This document shows positions 45,735-54,719 of a stretch of DNA of 64,000 bases, in pieces. Made by a program: the position numbers and the translations under genes. This stretch comes from Bradyrhizobium sp. (GTDB lineage Bacteria; Pseudomonadota; Alphaproteobacteria; Rhizobiales; Xanthobacteraceae). The first letter of the stretch is position 1. Each line of letters opens with the position of its first letter. The stretch spans positions 62,001-126,000 of the forward strand of contig NZ_JALHLP010000002.1 of NCBI RefSeq assembly GCF_022844465.1, written 5' to 3'. Under the pieces are notes generated by a model. That model ran no database searches. It was not told the DNA's origin and saw only the letters and a program-made list of their open reading frames with translations.

Positions 45735-48176
45735 CTAGAATCCGCTTTCCTCCTCCTCAATCAGAATTTCGCGCTTGCCGGCGTGGTTTGCTGGCCCGAC
45801 GATGCCCTCGAGTTCCATCCGCTCCATCAAAGATGCCGCCCGGTTGTAGCCGATCTGGAGCCGGCGCTGAATATAGGAGGTCGAGGCCTTGCGGTCGCGC
45901 TTGACAATCGCCACCGCCTGCGAAAACAGGTCGCCGCCGCCGTCGCCGCCCATGCCGGTGGAATCGAATACCGCGCCGTCCTCGTCGGTCGGCTCTTCCG
46001 CGGTGACGGCTTCCAGATATTCCGGCTGGCCCTGCGTCTTGAGATGGCGCACCACCTTCTCGACTTCCTCGTCGGAGACAAACGGCCCATGGACGCGGCT
46101 GATGCGTCCGCCGCCTGCCATGTAGAGCATGTCGCCTTGCCCGAGCAGTTGCTCGGCGCCCATTTCGCCGAGGATGGTACGGCTGTCGATCCTGGAGGTG
46201 ACCTGAAACGAAATGCGGGTCGGGAAGTTGGCCTTGATGGTGCCGGTGATGACGTCGACCGACGGTCGTTGCGTTGCCAGGATCACGTGCAGACCGGCGG
46301 CGCGCGCCATCTGCGCCAGGCGCTGCACCGCCCCTTCGATATCCTTGCCGGCCACCATCATCAGGTCGGCCATTTCGTCGACGATGATCACGATATAGGG
46401 CAGGGGATCGAGATCGAGCTTCTCCTCCTCGTAGATTGCCTTGCCGGTTTCCTTGTCGAAGCCGGTATGCACGGTGCGCGTCAGTTCCTCGCCCTTGCCC
46501 CTGGCTTCGGCAAGGCGTTGATTGTAGCCATCGATATTGCGTACGCCGAGTTTGGACATCTTCTTGTAGCGCTCTTCCATCTCGCGCACGGCCCATTTCA
46601 GCGCCACCACCGCCTTCTTCGGATCGGTGACCACAGGCGTCAGCAGGTGCGGTATGCCGTCATAGACGGATAGCTCCAGCATCTTGGGATCGACCATGAT
46701 CAGGCGACACTGATCGGGCCGCAAGCGGTAGACCAGGCTAAGGATCATGGTGTTGATGGCGACCGACTTGCCGGAACCGGTGGTGCCGGCGATCAGCATG
46801 TGTGGCGTGCGGGCGAGATCGATGATGATGGATTCGCCGCCGATATTCTTGCCGAGGCAAAGCGGGAGTTTCGCGTGCGACTCGTCCTTCACCGACAGCA
46901 ACTCGCGAAGGTAAACCTTTTCGCGATGCGCGTTCGGCAGTTCGATGCCGATGGCGTTACGGCCGGCCACGACGGCGACGCGGGCCGAGAGAGCGCTCAT
47001 TGATCGCGCGATATCGTCGGCGAGGCCAATGACGCGCGAGGATTTGATGCCGGGCGCGGGCTCGAGCTCGTAAAGCGTCACCACGGGACCCGGATTGGCC
47101 TTGACGATTTCGCCGCGGACGCCGAAATCTGCAAGTACGCCTTCCAGCGCCCGCGAATTCGCCTCCAGTTCGCTCTTGTTGAGCGGCTGCCGATCGGATG
47201 CCCGCGGCGCCGTCAACACCGAAACCGAGGGCAATTCGAACTTGTCCGAGGTCCTGCGGGCCGATGCGCGGGCGGCGGCCTTCTTGCGCCGCGCGCGGGC
47301 CGAGGCGTCCTCTTCTTCCTCCTCTTCTTCCTCTTCTTCCTCGAATTCCTCTTCCTGCGGCGCCAGCGACGGCGCCGCGCGGCCGCTGAGACTCGGCTCC
47401 AGACGTTCGAAGGAAGCGGTTTTGGGCTGATGCGAACTGGAAACCAGCGATCGGTATGCCGTGATCAGCAACCAGGCCAGCCGCGCCTTTGCGCTCATCA
47501 GCGCATGATACACCCATCCGAGCGAGACCGAGCTGCGGTCTTCCACCTCGACGAAGGGCGCGTCATCGTCCTCGATCGAGGTCAGCTCTTCGTCTTCCGG
47601 GCGCGATCCCCAGCCGCTGGCAAACAGGAAGGCGGCACACATCGCCGCCAACAGCATGACGCCGAGTACGAGGCGGTAGGTGAAGCCCGGCGGGCCGAAC
47701 ACCACGGCGGGCGTTCGCACCAACGCGTCGCCGACCACCCCGCCAAGCCCGGTTGGCAACGGCCACTTGCCGCCATGCGGCCAGCAGCTCGCAAAGCCCG
47801 CCGCGATCGTCGCGCACAGGATCCAGCATCCGATGCGAAGCGCTTGGCGGTCGAAGGTACGATGGGTCAGCATGCGCCAGCCCCACACCGCAACCGGCAG
47901 GATCAGCATGATGGCGCCGAGACCGAGGATCTGCATCAGGAGGTCGGCGCTGATCGCGCCGGGATAGCCGACAATATTGCGGATCGGACGCGATGTCGCG
48001 TGGCTCAGGCTGGGGTCCTGCACCGACCATGTCATCAAGGCGGCAGCCGCCACGCCTGACAGCGCGATCAGGCCGAGGCCAGCGAGCTCGCGCAGGCGTC
48101 GCGCCAGCGCGTCGCGGATCGAGGCCGGCAGATGCCCAACCAGAGGTATGACACGTTCGATCGCTGGCATGCTCAT
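45735..48176 (-). CDS. ftsK: DNA translocase FtsK
   Basis: 813 residues. The four or so N-terminal membrane helices (about 32-55, 80-100, 115-135, 165-187) are followed by a linker with a run of about 15 glutamates near residues 274-290. Next come the alpha domain, the RecA-like motor with Walker [11 protein letters not shown] and Walker [14 protein letters not shown], and a gamma winged-helix domain ([23 protein letters not shown]) that reads KOPS-type sequences. FtsK moves the terminus DNA at the septum during division. It follows the aminotransferase by 11 bases. A CtrA-type palindrome lies upstream of that pair. Confidence 0.96.
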   Translation of the reverse strand: MSMPAIERVIPLVGHLPASIRDALARRLRELAGLGLIALSGVAAAALMTWSVQDPSLSHATSRPIRNIVGYPGAISADLLMQILGLGAIMLILPVAVWGWRMLTHRTFDRQALRIGCWILCATIAAGFASCWPHGGKWPLPTGLGGVVGDALVRTPAVVFGPPGFTYRLVLGVMLLAAMCAAFLFASGWGSRPEDEELTSIEDDDAPFVEVEDRSSVSLGWVYHALMSAKARLAWLLITAYRSLVSSSHQPKTASFERLEPSLSGRAAPSLAPQEEEFEEEEEEEEEEEDASARARRKKAAARASARRTSDKFELPSVSVLTAPRASDRQPLNKSELEANSRALEGVLADFGVRGEIVKANPGPVVTLYELEPAPGIKSSRVIGLADDIARSMSALSARVAVVAGRNAIGIELPNAHREKVYLRELLSVKDESHAKLPLCLGKNIGGESIIIDLARTPHMLIAGTTGSGKSVAINTMILSLVYRLRPDQCRLIMVDPKMLELSVYDGIPHLLTPVVTDPKKAVVALKWAVREMEERYKKMSKLGVRNIDGYNQRLAEARGKGEELTRTVHTGFDKETGKAIYEEEKLDLDPLPYIVIIVDEMADLMMVAGKDIEGAVQRLAQMARAAGLHVILATQRPSVDVITGTIKANFPTRISFQVTSRIDSRTILGEMGAEQLLGQGDMLYMAGGGRISRVHGPFVSDEEVEKVVRHLKTQGQPEYLEAVTAEEPTDEDGAVFDSTGMGGDGGGDLFSQAVAIVKRDRKASTSYIQRRLQIGYNRAASLMERMELEGIVGPANHAGKREILIEEEESGF

Positions 48177-48187
48177 GGGCCCTGCGA

Positions 48188-49414
48188 TTAATCCAGAGTT
48201 TCGACCAGCCGGTGCAATGCCTCGGCCGTTGATTCACCGTCGGACACCAGCGCGAGGCGAATGAAGCCAGCGCCGGGGTTGAAGCCGTCACTCTGCGGTC
48301 GCGACAGATAACTTCCGGGGATCACGCGGACGCCCGCGTCGCGATACAGCTTCACCGCCGCCGCTTCGTCACCGCCGCGGTCGGAGACGTCGAGCCAGAC
48401 GCAGAAGCCGCCGGCGGGCCGGACATAGCCATAGCGGCTGCCGAGAATCTTGTCGGCGAGATCGAACTTGATGCGGTAAAGCCGGCGGTTCTCCTCGACA
48501 TGGGTTTCGTCAGAATAGGCGGCGACCGCGACATGCTGCAGCGGTACCGGCACCTGGGGAGCTGCGACATTGCGCAACTCGTGAAAGGCGGCGAGAAACT
48601 TGCTGTCGCCGGCCGCGAAGCCGACGCGCATGCCGGGCAGGTTCGAGCGCTTGGAAAGCGACTGGAACGCGACGACGTTGGTGAAGTCGGGCCCGGCACA
48701 CTCCAGCGCGCTGCCCGGCGGCTGCCGGGTGTAGATTTCCGAATAGCACTCGTCGCTGAGGATCATGAACCCATGGCGGTCGGCGAGTTTCTTCAACCGC
48801 GTAAAGTAGTCGGGCGAAGCGACCGCGCCTTGCGGATTGGCGGGCGAGGCGATGAAGATCGCGACGGTTCGCGCCAGCGTCGCCTCGTCGAGCGCGTCGA
48901 GATCGGGCAGGAATCCGTTAGCCAGCGTGGTCGGAAGATAGATGGTCTCGCAGCCCGCCGCGCGGGCTCCGGCGCCGTAGGCCGGATAGAACGGGTTGGG
49001 CACCAGGATCGCGGGTTTTCCCCGGCGGGGGCTGGCGTAGCGGGCGGCGGTGATGGCGGCGAAAAACAGCCCCTCGCGGCTGCCGTTGAGGACCAGGACC
49101 TCGCTCTCGGGATCGACAGGCCGTGGCAGCTGGAACCGGTTCGCAAGCCAGTTCGCGGCGGCCTGCCGGAACGGCTCGATGCCCCTGGCGAGGGGATAGC
49201 GGCCGAAATCGGCGATGTGCTGCGCCAGCACCGGGCCGACGAAGCCGGGCACGGGGTGCTGCGGCTCGCCCAAGGACAGTGTTATCAAGGGCTTGCCCGG
49301 CTGGTAGGGTGCCAGGAGTTCCGCAGTCCGCGCAAACGGGGAACGCTCGGCCTGACCGGCAGCATCTGGGTTGCCGGCGCCGTGCGCCACGCCGGAAGAG
49401 GCGGTCATTGCCAT
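48188..49414 (-). CDS. PLP-dependent aminotransferase, class I/II (DapC-like)
   Basis: 408 residues. The fold type I signs are [25 protein letters not shown], the Asp-Glu-Cys-Tyr of [11 protein letters not shown], and the PLP lysine in [17 protein letters not shown]. This motif set resembles N-succinyldiaminopimelate aminotransferases (lysine/peptidoglycan precursor synthesis), but other substrates cannot be excluded, so no symbol is given. It is the first gene of a likely operon with ftsK. The 316-base gap before it holds a CtrA-type palindrome and the amtB terminator. Confidence 0.88.
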   Translation of the reverse strand: MAMTASSGVAHGAGNPDAAGQAERSPFARTAELLAPYQPGKPLITLSLGEPQHPVPGFVGPVLAQHIADFGRYPLARGIEPFRQAAANWLANRFQLPRPVDPESEVLVLNGSREGLFFAAITAARYASPRRGKPAILVPNPFYPAYGAGARAAGCETIYLPTTLANGFLPDLDALDEATLARTVAIFIASPANPQGAVASPDYFTRLKKLADRHGFMILSDECYSEIYTRQPPGSALECAGPDFTNVVAFQSLSKRSNLPGMRVGFAAGDSKFLAAFHELRNVAAPQVPVPLQHVAVAAYSDETHVEENRRLYRIKFDLADKILGSRYGYVRPAGGFCVWLDVSDRGGDEAAAVKLYRDAGVRVIPGSYLSRPQSDGFNPGAGFIRLALVSDGESTAEALHRLVETLD

Positions 49415-49497
49415 GTCTGAAACGCCAGCACTTTCAAAAGCGGTCGAGCGCCTGCCCGATCTCCGAAAACCGGATCAAACCACCATAGATACGGCGA

Positions 49498-49516
49498 GGT
49501 TAAGACGCGATTAACC
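49498..49516. promoter_or_regulatory. CtrA-type binding palindrome upstream of aminotransferase-ftsK
   Basis: GGTTAA, then GACGCGA, then TTAACC: a perfect TTAA-N7-TTAA site, followed by AT to give the extended TTAACCAT. It lies 84 bases upstream of the aminotransferase start. CtrA is the master cell-cycle regulator in alphaproteobacteria and its targets include division genes. Occupancy here is inferred from sequence alone. Confidence 0.6.
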
Positions 49517-49615
49517 ATCGGTACCAGCATCGATTTTCCTGCCGCCATAGCGGATGGGCTCTCGCCTGATGATTGACCCTGATTCGCAGTCTCGACACGA
49601 TCGGGTCGCCCCCCA

Positions 49616-49653
49616 AGCAAAAAGAAGGGGCTCCAACTTGCGCTGGAGCCCCT
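49616..49653 (-). terminator. Rho-independent terminator after the first amtB copy
   Basis: On the minus strand a 10-base stem (AGGGGCTCCA with TGGAGCCCCT, 49626-49635 and 49644-49653) with an 8-base loop is followed by TTCTTTTTGC. It begins about 78 bases after the amtB stop. Confidence 0.85.
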
Positions 49654-49730
49654 CAACGGTAAGGGCATTGCCGGGTATTTGCCCCAACCGGAGTTGTGGG
49701 GTGGCCCATGAGGCCGCCCCCCGGGAGAAC

Positions 49731-51173
49731 CTACATGTTGTAAGCGCGCTCGGTGTGCTCGGTGACGTCGAGGCCCTCACGCTCGGTCTCGACATTGACG
49801 CGCAGGCCGACGACGACGTCGATAACCTTGAACAGGATGGCCGAACCGATGCCCGACCATACCAGCGTGGTCAGGACGCCCCAGAGCTGCGAGGTCATTT
49901 GAGCGGCGAAGTTGTATTCGGCGATCTTGCCGACCGCATAGTCCATGACGCCGGTACCGCCGAGGGCCGGGTTGACCAGGATGCCGGTGCCGAGCGCGCC
50001 GACGATGCCGCCGACGCAATGGACGCCGAACACGTCCAGCGAGTCGTCGTAGCCCATCGCGTTCTTCACCACGGTGCAGAAGAACAGGCAGACGATACCG
50101 ACCACGAGGCCGAGCACGATCGCACCCATCGGGCCGGCGAAGCCGGCCGCGGGCGTGACCGCGACAAGACCCGCCACCGCGCCAGATAATGCGCCGAGCA
50201 CGGAGGGATGGCCCTTGACGATCCATTCCGCGAACATCCAGGCGAGTGCCGCCGCCGCCGTCGCCACGAACGAGTTGGTCATGGCGAGCGCCGCACCGCC
50301 GGAGGCCTCGAGGTTCGATCCGGCGTTGAAGCCGAACCAGCCGACCCAGAGCAACGAAGCGCCGATCATGCTCATGGTCAGCGAGTGGGGAGCCATCAAC
50401 TCCTTGCCGTAACCGACGCGCTTGCCGATCAGCAGCGCGCCGACGAGGCCGGCGATTCCGGCGTTGATATGCACCACGGTGCCGCCGGCGAAGTCGAGCG
50501 CGCCCTTCTTGAAGATCCAGCCGGCATCGGCATTGATCTCGTCGAGCTTGGCCTGAGCCGCGGTTTTCGCAGCGCCGTCGGCCGCCGCGGCCAGCGCCTT
50601 GGCGGCATCCGCGATCGCGTCCGGCCCGGGCCAGTACCAGACCATGTGCGCGATCGGCAGGTATATCAGCGTGACCCAGAGCGGCACGAACAGCGCAACC
50701 GCCGCGAACTTCATGCGTTCGGCGAAGGCGCCGACGATGAGTGCGGGGGTGATGGCCGCAAAGGTCATCTGGAAGCAGATGTAGATGAGTTCGGAGATGT
50801 TGGCGTCGACGCTGAACGTCGCCACTTTCGAGTCGGTCGTCACGCCCATCAGGAAGGCCTTGGAGAAGCCGCCGATGAAGTCGGAACCGCCGGTGAACGC
50901 GAGGCTGTAGCCGTAGAGCACCCAGAGCACGGCGACGATGCAGACGGTGTAGAAAACCTGCATCAGCACCGAGAGCATGTTCTTGGAGCGGACGAGGCCG
51001 CCATAGAACAGCGCGAGGCCCGGGATGGTCATTAACAACACCAGCACTGTCGACGTCAGCATCCAGGCGTTGTCGCCCTTGTTGACGGTCGGCTCGGCAT
51101 AGGCAGCGGTCGCGGCGAACAGGCCGAGCGCAAGGGCTGCCAGTCCCGCGCCATGGGGACGTTTGAACGTCAT
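49731..51173 (-). CDS. amtB: Ammonium transporter AmtB, copy 1 (with periplasmic-loop insert)
   Basis: 480 residues from ATG 51173, with AGGAGA upstream. The signal peptide ends in AATAAYA, then the Amt core: WMLTSTVLVLLMTIPGLALFYGGLVRSKN, VGTFDFAGG-like ALDFAGGTVVHINAG and a conserved DDSLDVFGVHCVGG with the twin-histidine pore. About residues 184-221 form an extra Ala-rich hydrophilic segment (GPDAIADAAKAL ... INADAGWIFKKG) that copy 2 lacks. It takes up ammonium, and GlnK blocks it when nitrogen is plentiful. Its glnK lies 37 bases upstream. A terminator follows. Confidence 0.96.
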   Translation of the reverse strand: MTFKRPHGAGLAALALGLFAATAAYAEPTVNKGDNAWMLTSTVLVLLMTIPGLALFYGGLVRSKNMLSVLMQVFYTVCIVAVLWVLYGYSLAFTGGSDFIGGFSKAFLMGVTTDSKVATFSVDANISELIYICFQMTFAAITPALIVGAFAERMKFAAVALFVPLWVTLIYLPIAHMVWYWPGPDAIADAAKALAAAADGAAKTAAQAKLDEINADAGWIFKKGALDFAGGTVVHINAGIAGLVGALLIGKRVGYGKELMAPHSLTMSMIGASLLWVGWFGFNAGSNLEASGGAALAMTNSFVATAAAALAWMFAEWIVKGHPSVLGALSGAVAGLVAVTPAAGFAGPMGAIVLGLVVGIVCLFFCTVVKNAMGYDDSLDVFGVHCVGGIVGALGTGILVNPALGGTGVMDYAVGKIAEYNFAAQMTSQLWGVLTTLVWSGIGSAILFKVIDVVVGLRVNVETEREGLDVTEHTERAYNM

Positions 51174-51210
51174 TTGGTTATTCTCCTGATTGGGATGGTT
51201 GAACGCGAAA

Positions 51211-51549
51211 TCAAAGGGCGGCGGCATCGGCCTCGCCGGTGCGGATGCGAACCGCATGGTCGAGGTTGATGACGAAGATCTTGCCGTCGCCGATCTGGCC
51301 GGTCTTGGCGGCCGAGGTGATGGCGTCGATGGTCTTGTCGACCTGATCCGAGGCCACCGCGACCTCGATCTTGATCTTGGGCAGGAAGCTCACGGCATAT
51401 TCGGCGCCGCGGTAGATCTCCGTATGCCCCTTCTGCCGGCCATAGCCTTTGACTTCCGTCACCGTCAGACCGTGAACGCCAATGGCGGTCAGGGCGTCCC
51501 GAACTTCTTCGAGCTTGAATGGCTTTATGATCGCCATAACGATTTTCAT
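51211..51549 (-). CDS. glnK: P-II nitrogen regulatory protein GlnK, copy 1
   Basis: 112 residues, the exact P-II length. The T-loop [18 protein letters not shown] has the uridylylation Tyr51, and [15 protein letters not shown] sequence ([12 protein letters not shown]) closes the ATP/2-oxoglutarate site. GlnK senses ATP/ADP and 2-oxoglutarate, plugs AmtB and signals to glutamine-synthetase control. A sigma-54-like promoter lies about 107 bases upstream. It sits 37 bases before its amtB. Confidence 0.96.
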   Translation of the reverse strand: MKIVMAIIKPFKLEEVRDALTAIGVHGLTVTEVKGYGRQKGHTEIYRGAEYAVSFLPKIKIEVAVASDQVDKTIDAITSAAKTGQIGDGKIFVINLDHAVRIRTGEADAAAL

Positions 51550-51655
51550 GGGCCTAGTCCCCCGCTTGGGCCCGGCGCAGGTGAGCCGGGCGTCCTCGAC
51601 TGAGAGCCACCACGCGGAGAGGTTCACTACGCGGGCACAGTCACCACGGTTAGAA

Positions 51656-51670
51656 TCAAATGCCGTGCCA
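51656..51670 (-). promoter_or_regulatory. Sigma-54-like promoter upstream of glnK-amtB copy 1
   Basis: On the minus strand, TGGCAC, 5 bases, TTGA: 9 of 10 fixed positions of TGGCAC-N5-TTGC match, with correct 10-base spacing between the GG and the expected GC. The one mismatch falls in the -12 GC, which is normally important. glnK-amtB operons are classic NtrC/sigma-54 targets. The surrounding 301-base spacer (51550-51850) holds no gene. Confidence 0.5.
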
Positions 51671-51715
51671 GATCGCGCGGGCTCCCTAACAGGTTATGAA
51701 CGCGCCCCTTTTGGC

Positions 51716-51761
51716 CTTGGGCGCGGGATGCCTGATTCTGCGTCATGCGACCGCGCCCAAG
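51716..51761. repeat. Perfect inverted repeat between the two glnK-amtB pairs
   Basis: CTTGGGCGCGG (51716-51726) and CCGCGCCCAAG (51751-51761) are fully complementary with a 24-base spacer. It is 90 bases after the copy-2 amtB stop and 46 bases upstream of the sigma-54-like site. No T-run follows, so it may be an RNA 3' structure or a protein-binding palindrome. Confidence 0.55.
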
Positions 51762-51850
51762 ACATAACCATGTCTGCCTGAAAGATAGGCGTGACAGAGT
51801 CCGGACACATTCGTGCCTAGTGACGTGGCAGGAGAGCGGCGAGAGAGGGT

Positions 51851-53158
51851 CTATTGCAGCGCTTCGCCGTGCTGGGAAATATCGAGGCCTTCCAGTTCCT
51901 GTTGCAGCGACACGCGCAGCGGCACGAAGACGCTCACCAGTTTCAGCAGCACAAGCGTGACGCCACCCGACCAAACCAGCGTCGCCAGGACGCCGTAGAA
52001 CTGGATCAGCACCTGCTGCGGATTACCTTCGATCAGGCCGGCGGTCCCGCCGATCGCGCTCACCGCAAAGACGCCGGCCAGCAGCGTGCCGGTCATGCCG
52101 CCGATGCCATGGACGCCGAACACGTCGAGCGAGTCGTCGTACTTGAAACGATGCTTGAGCCAGGTGCACGCCCAGAAACAAAGGCCGCCCGCGACCACGC
52201 CGATGATGACGCCGTGCCAGGGCGCGACGAATCCCGAGGCCGGCGTGATGGTTCCGAGGCCGGCGACTGCCCCTGAGATCATGCCGAGCACCGAGGGTTT
52301 GCGGCGGGTCGCCCATTCGAGCGCGCCCCAGGTCAGCGCGCCGCCGCAGGCCGCAAGATGGGTCGCGACGATCGCCATGACGGCGCGCGAGTTTGCTGCC
52401 AGCGCCGATCCGCCATTGAAGCCGAACCAGCCGACCCACAGCAGTCCGGTGCCCATCACCGCAAGCGAGAGGTCGAACGGCGAGAGATTGTCGCTGCCAT
52501 AGCCGTGGCGCGGGCCCATCACCCGCGCGGCAACCAGGCCGCCGATGCCGGCCGACAGATGCACGACGAGGCCGCCGGCGAAATCCAGCACGCCCATGGC
52601 GGCGAGGAAGCCGCCGCCCCACACCCAGTGCGCCAGCGGCACATACACCAGCATGAACCAGCCGACGGAGAACAGCAGATAGGCCGAGAACCGCATGCGG
52701 TCGGCCACGGCGCCCGACACCAGCGCCACCGTGATGATCGCAAAGGTCATCTGGTAGAGCATGAACAGCGCTTCCGGGATGGTCTTGGCCGCGGGGTTGA
52801 CGCTGTCCATGGTCATCCCGGTCAGGAACCAGCGATCGAGCGTGCCGATAAATGGCCCGTCGCCAACAAACGCCAGCGAATAGCCGAAAGCCACCCAGAG
52901 GATCGAGATCACGGCTACAGCAGCGAGGCTTTGCGCCATGGTCGCCAGAACGTTCTTCTTGCGCACCATGCCCGAATAAAACAGCGCCAGGCCCGGTATC
53001 GTCATCATCAGCACCAGCGCGGTGGCCACCATCATCCAGGCGGTGTCGGCGGCGTTGATGGCGGACGTCTGCGCCAAAGCAGGCGTTGTCAGCAAGAAGT
53101 TCGCTGCAAGAATGCCGCACGCAGCGTTCGACGCTGCGCGATACGATAGTGCCCCCAT
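51851..53158 (-). CDS. amtB: Ammonium transporter AmtB, copy 2
   Basis: 435 residues from ATG 53158. The Amt pattern is complete: AWMMVATALVLMMTIPGLALFYSGMVRKKN, GVLDFAGGLVVHLSAG, GWFGFNGGSALAAN and DDSLDVFGVHGIGGMTG with the pore histidine. Compared with copy 1 it has no Ala-rich loop insert and a different signal region (NFLLTTPALAQ). It is preceded by its own glnK across 77 bases, so the locus is two complete pairs in direct repeat. Confidence 0.96.
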   Translation of the reverse strand: MGALSYRAASNAACGILAANFLLTTPALAQTSAINAADTAWMMVATALVLMMTIPGLALFYSGMVRKKNVLATMAQSLAAVAVISILWVAFGYSLAFVGDGPFIGTLDRWFLTGMTMDSVNPAAKTIPEALFMLYQMTFAIITVALVSGAVADRMRFSAYLLFSVGWFMLVYVPLAHWVWGGGFLAAMGVLDFAGGLVVHLSAGIGGLVAARVMGPRHGYGSDNLSPFDLSLAVMGTGLLWVGWFGFNGGSALAANSRAVMAIVATHLAACGGALTWGALEWATRRKPSVLGMISGAVAGLGTITPASGFVAPWHGVIIGVVAGGLCFWACTWLKHRFKYDDSLDVFGVHGIGGMTGTLLAGVFAVSAIGGTAGLIEGNPQQVLIQFYGVLATLVWSGGVTLVLLKLVSVFVPLRVSLQQELEGLDISQHGEALQ

Positions 53159-53235
53159 TGAATTTCCCCGGCCTGTTGTCGTTTCTTGGCTTGCGCGTCG
53201 GGCGTCTTGCCCTGACGGATCGAATGGCTGACGTC

Positions 53236-53574
53236 TCAAAGCGCGTCGGTGTCGGTCTCGCCAGTGCGGATGCGCAACGCGTGATCGAGCGGCGTGACGA
53301 AGATCTTGCCATCGCCGATCTGCCCGGTGCGCGCGCTGGAGGTAATGACGCCGACCGCCTTGTCGGCGAGGTCGGAAGCGACCGCGATCTCGATTCGAAG
53401 CTTGGGCAGGAAGTTCACGACATACTCGGCGCCGCGATAGATTTCGGTGTGGCCCTTCTGGCGGCCATAGCCCTTGACCTCGGTCACCGTCATGCCGTGG
53501 ACGCCGATGGCGGTCAGCGCCTGACGCACCTCGTCAAGCTTGAAAGGTTTGATGATTGCGACGACGAGTTTCAT
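53236..53574 (-). CDS. glnK: P-II nitrogen regulatory protein GlnK, copy 2
   Basis: 112 residues with Tyr51 in the same T-loop ([10 protein letters not shown]) and [12 protein letters not shown]. It differs from copy 1 at scattered positions ([18 protein letters not shown] against [18 protein letters not shown]), so the copies are diverged paralogues, not a recent duplication. No convincing sigma-54 promoter was found in its 252-base upstream spacer. Confidence 0.96.
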   Translation of the reverse strand: MKLVVAIIKPFKLDEVRQALTAIGVHGMTVTEVKGYGRQKGHTEIYRGAEYVVNFLPKLRIEIAVASDLADKAVGVITSSARTGQIGDGKIFVTPLDHALRIRTGETDTDAL

Positions 53575-53826
53575 GGTGAGGCCTTCATGTTCCTTTGGGT
53601 CTCGCGTCATGCGCCCTTGGCTGCCTGATCGCCAGGCGACGGCGCCGCCGATCCAAATTTGGCATCTTTCCGGGCGAATGGCACAAAAAAGTTGCAGGTT
53701 AAAGGGGAAAACATCTGGAGCCCGTGTTGCCCGTCATTGTACAGCCGATACCATCCTCCGACACAATGCTGCCTCACGGCCAACCGCCCCGCCGACCCCC
53801 TCATTTCCACGGCGCAAGGGATCAAT

Positions 53827-54702
53827 ATGTCAAATCGATCGTGGTTTTATGCATCCAACGGCCAGCAACAGGGGCCCTTCCCCGAGGCTCAGCTGCGGGA
53901 CCTCATCATCCGGGGCACGGTCGGGGCGGATACGCTGGTCTGGACCGAGGGGATGTCAGGCTGGCAGCGGGCCGGGGAAATTCCCGGCATGATGCCCGGC
54001 GGATCGAGCCGGCCGTCCGGGCCGCAACCCGACGACCGGCCACCGGTGGCCCTCAGCGGTCATGGCGGCGGGGCGCTGTCGATCGATCTCGACCTTTGGC
54101 AGCTCCTCGGGCGAAGCCTGCTCTTCATCCTTGGAATCTTGCTGGTGATTCCGGCGCCCTGGATCGCGACCAGCTTCTACCGCTGGATGGCCTCCCGGCT
54201 CTACGTCCCCGAGCGTCCTGATATCGCCTTCACCGGCCAGGTCGGCGATATCTGGTACGTCTTCATTGCGATCGGCATCATCACCTGGGCCGGGGCATCC
54301 GACCTCTACTACCTGCAATACATTTCAATCCCGATTCAGGCCGTTCTGTCCTGGATGGTCATCAAGTGGATTGCCGCCAATCTCAGCTCGAACGGACAGC
54401 CGCTGCCGATCGCCTTCAACGGAAGCGTGCTGGGGTATGTCGGCTGGCAAGTGCTGCTGTATATCTCCATCATCACCATTGTCGGCTGGGCCTGGGTGAT
54501 CACGGCGTGGATGCGCTGGATCTGCAGCAATATCGACGGCACCCATCGGGAAGTCATCTTCAACGCGTCGGGACTGGAAATGCTGTGGCGAACCATCGTG
54601 TTTGCGATCGGCTGTGCCTTCATCATTCCCATTCCATGGGTGTTGCGCTGGTACGCACGATGGTACGTTTCGCAATTCGCGCTGGTTGAACGCGCCGCCT
54701 AA
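53827..54702 (+). CDS. GYF-domain (DUF4339) polytopic membrane protein
   Basis: 291 residues from ATG 53827. The first 55 residues form a GYF_2/DUF4339 domain (WFYASNGQQQGPFPEAQL ... TLVWTEGMSGWQ), a fold that binds proline-rich peptides in eukaryotes. A Pro/Gly linker (60-80) leads to a membrane part with about four hydrophobic segments, including LLFILGILLVIPAPWIA, VLLYISIITIVGWAWVI and IVFAIGCAFIIPIPWVL; the latter half resembles DUF898-type membrane proteins. The function is unknown. It lies between tesB and the glnK-amtB pairs, interrupting a linkage found in E. coli and relatives. Confidence 0.75.
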   Translation: MSNRSWFYASNGQQQGPFPEAQLRDLIIRGTVGADTLVWTEGMSGWQRAGEIPGMMPGGSSRPSGPQPDDRPPVALSGHGGGALSIDLDLWQLLGRSLLFILGILLVIPAPWIATSFYRWMASRLYVPERPDIAFTGQVGDIWYVFIAIGIITWAGASDLYYLQYISIPIQAVLSWMVIKWIAANLSSNGQPLPIAFNGSVLGYVGWQVLLYISIITIVGWAWVITAWMRWICSNIDGTHREVIFNASGLEMLWRTIVFAIGCAFIIPIPWVLRWYARWYVSQFALVERAA

Positions 54703-54719
54703 CCGCATCGGCCGCGCCA

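Larger units (their letters stand above)
49415..49730. other. 316-base spacer between the amtB copy and the aminotransferase gene
   Basis: No gene is supported. It holds a perfect GGTTAA-N7-TTAACC palindrome (49498-49516) and a strong terminator stem-loop reading on the minus strand (49616-49653). Confidence 0.6.

Noticed and set aside
47308..47356. Possible CRISPR-like or tandem repeat in the CT-rich tract
   Set aside because: It is the coding strand complement of the FtsK glutamate run, with no spacer structure. No CRISPR array was seen anywhere.
53679..53696. TGGCAC ... TTGCA resembling a sigma-54 promoter before the GYF-domain gene
   Set aside because: The distance between the GG and GC elements is 12 bases instead of 10, which sigma-54 does not tolerate.
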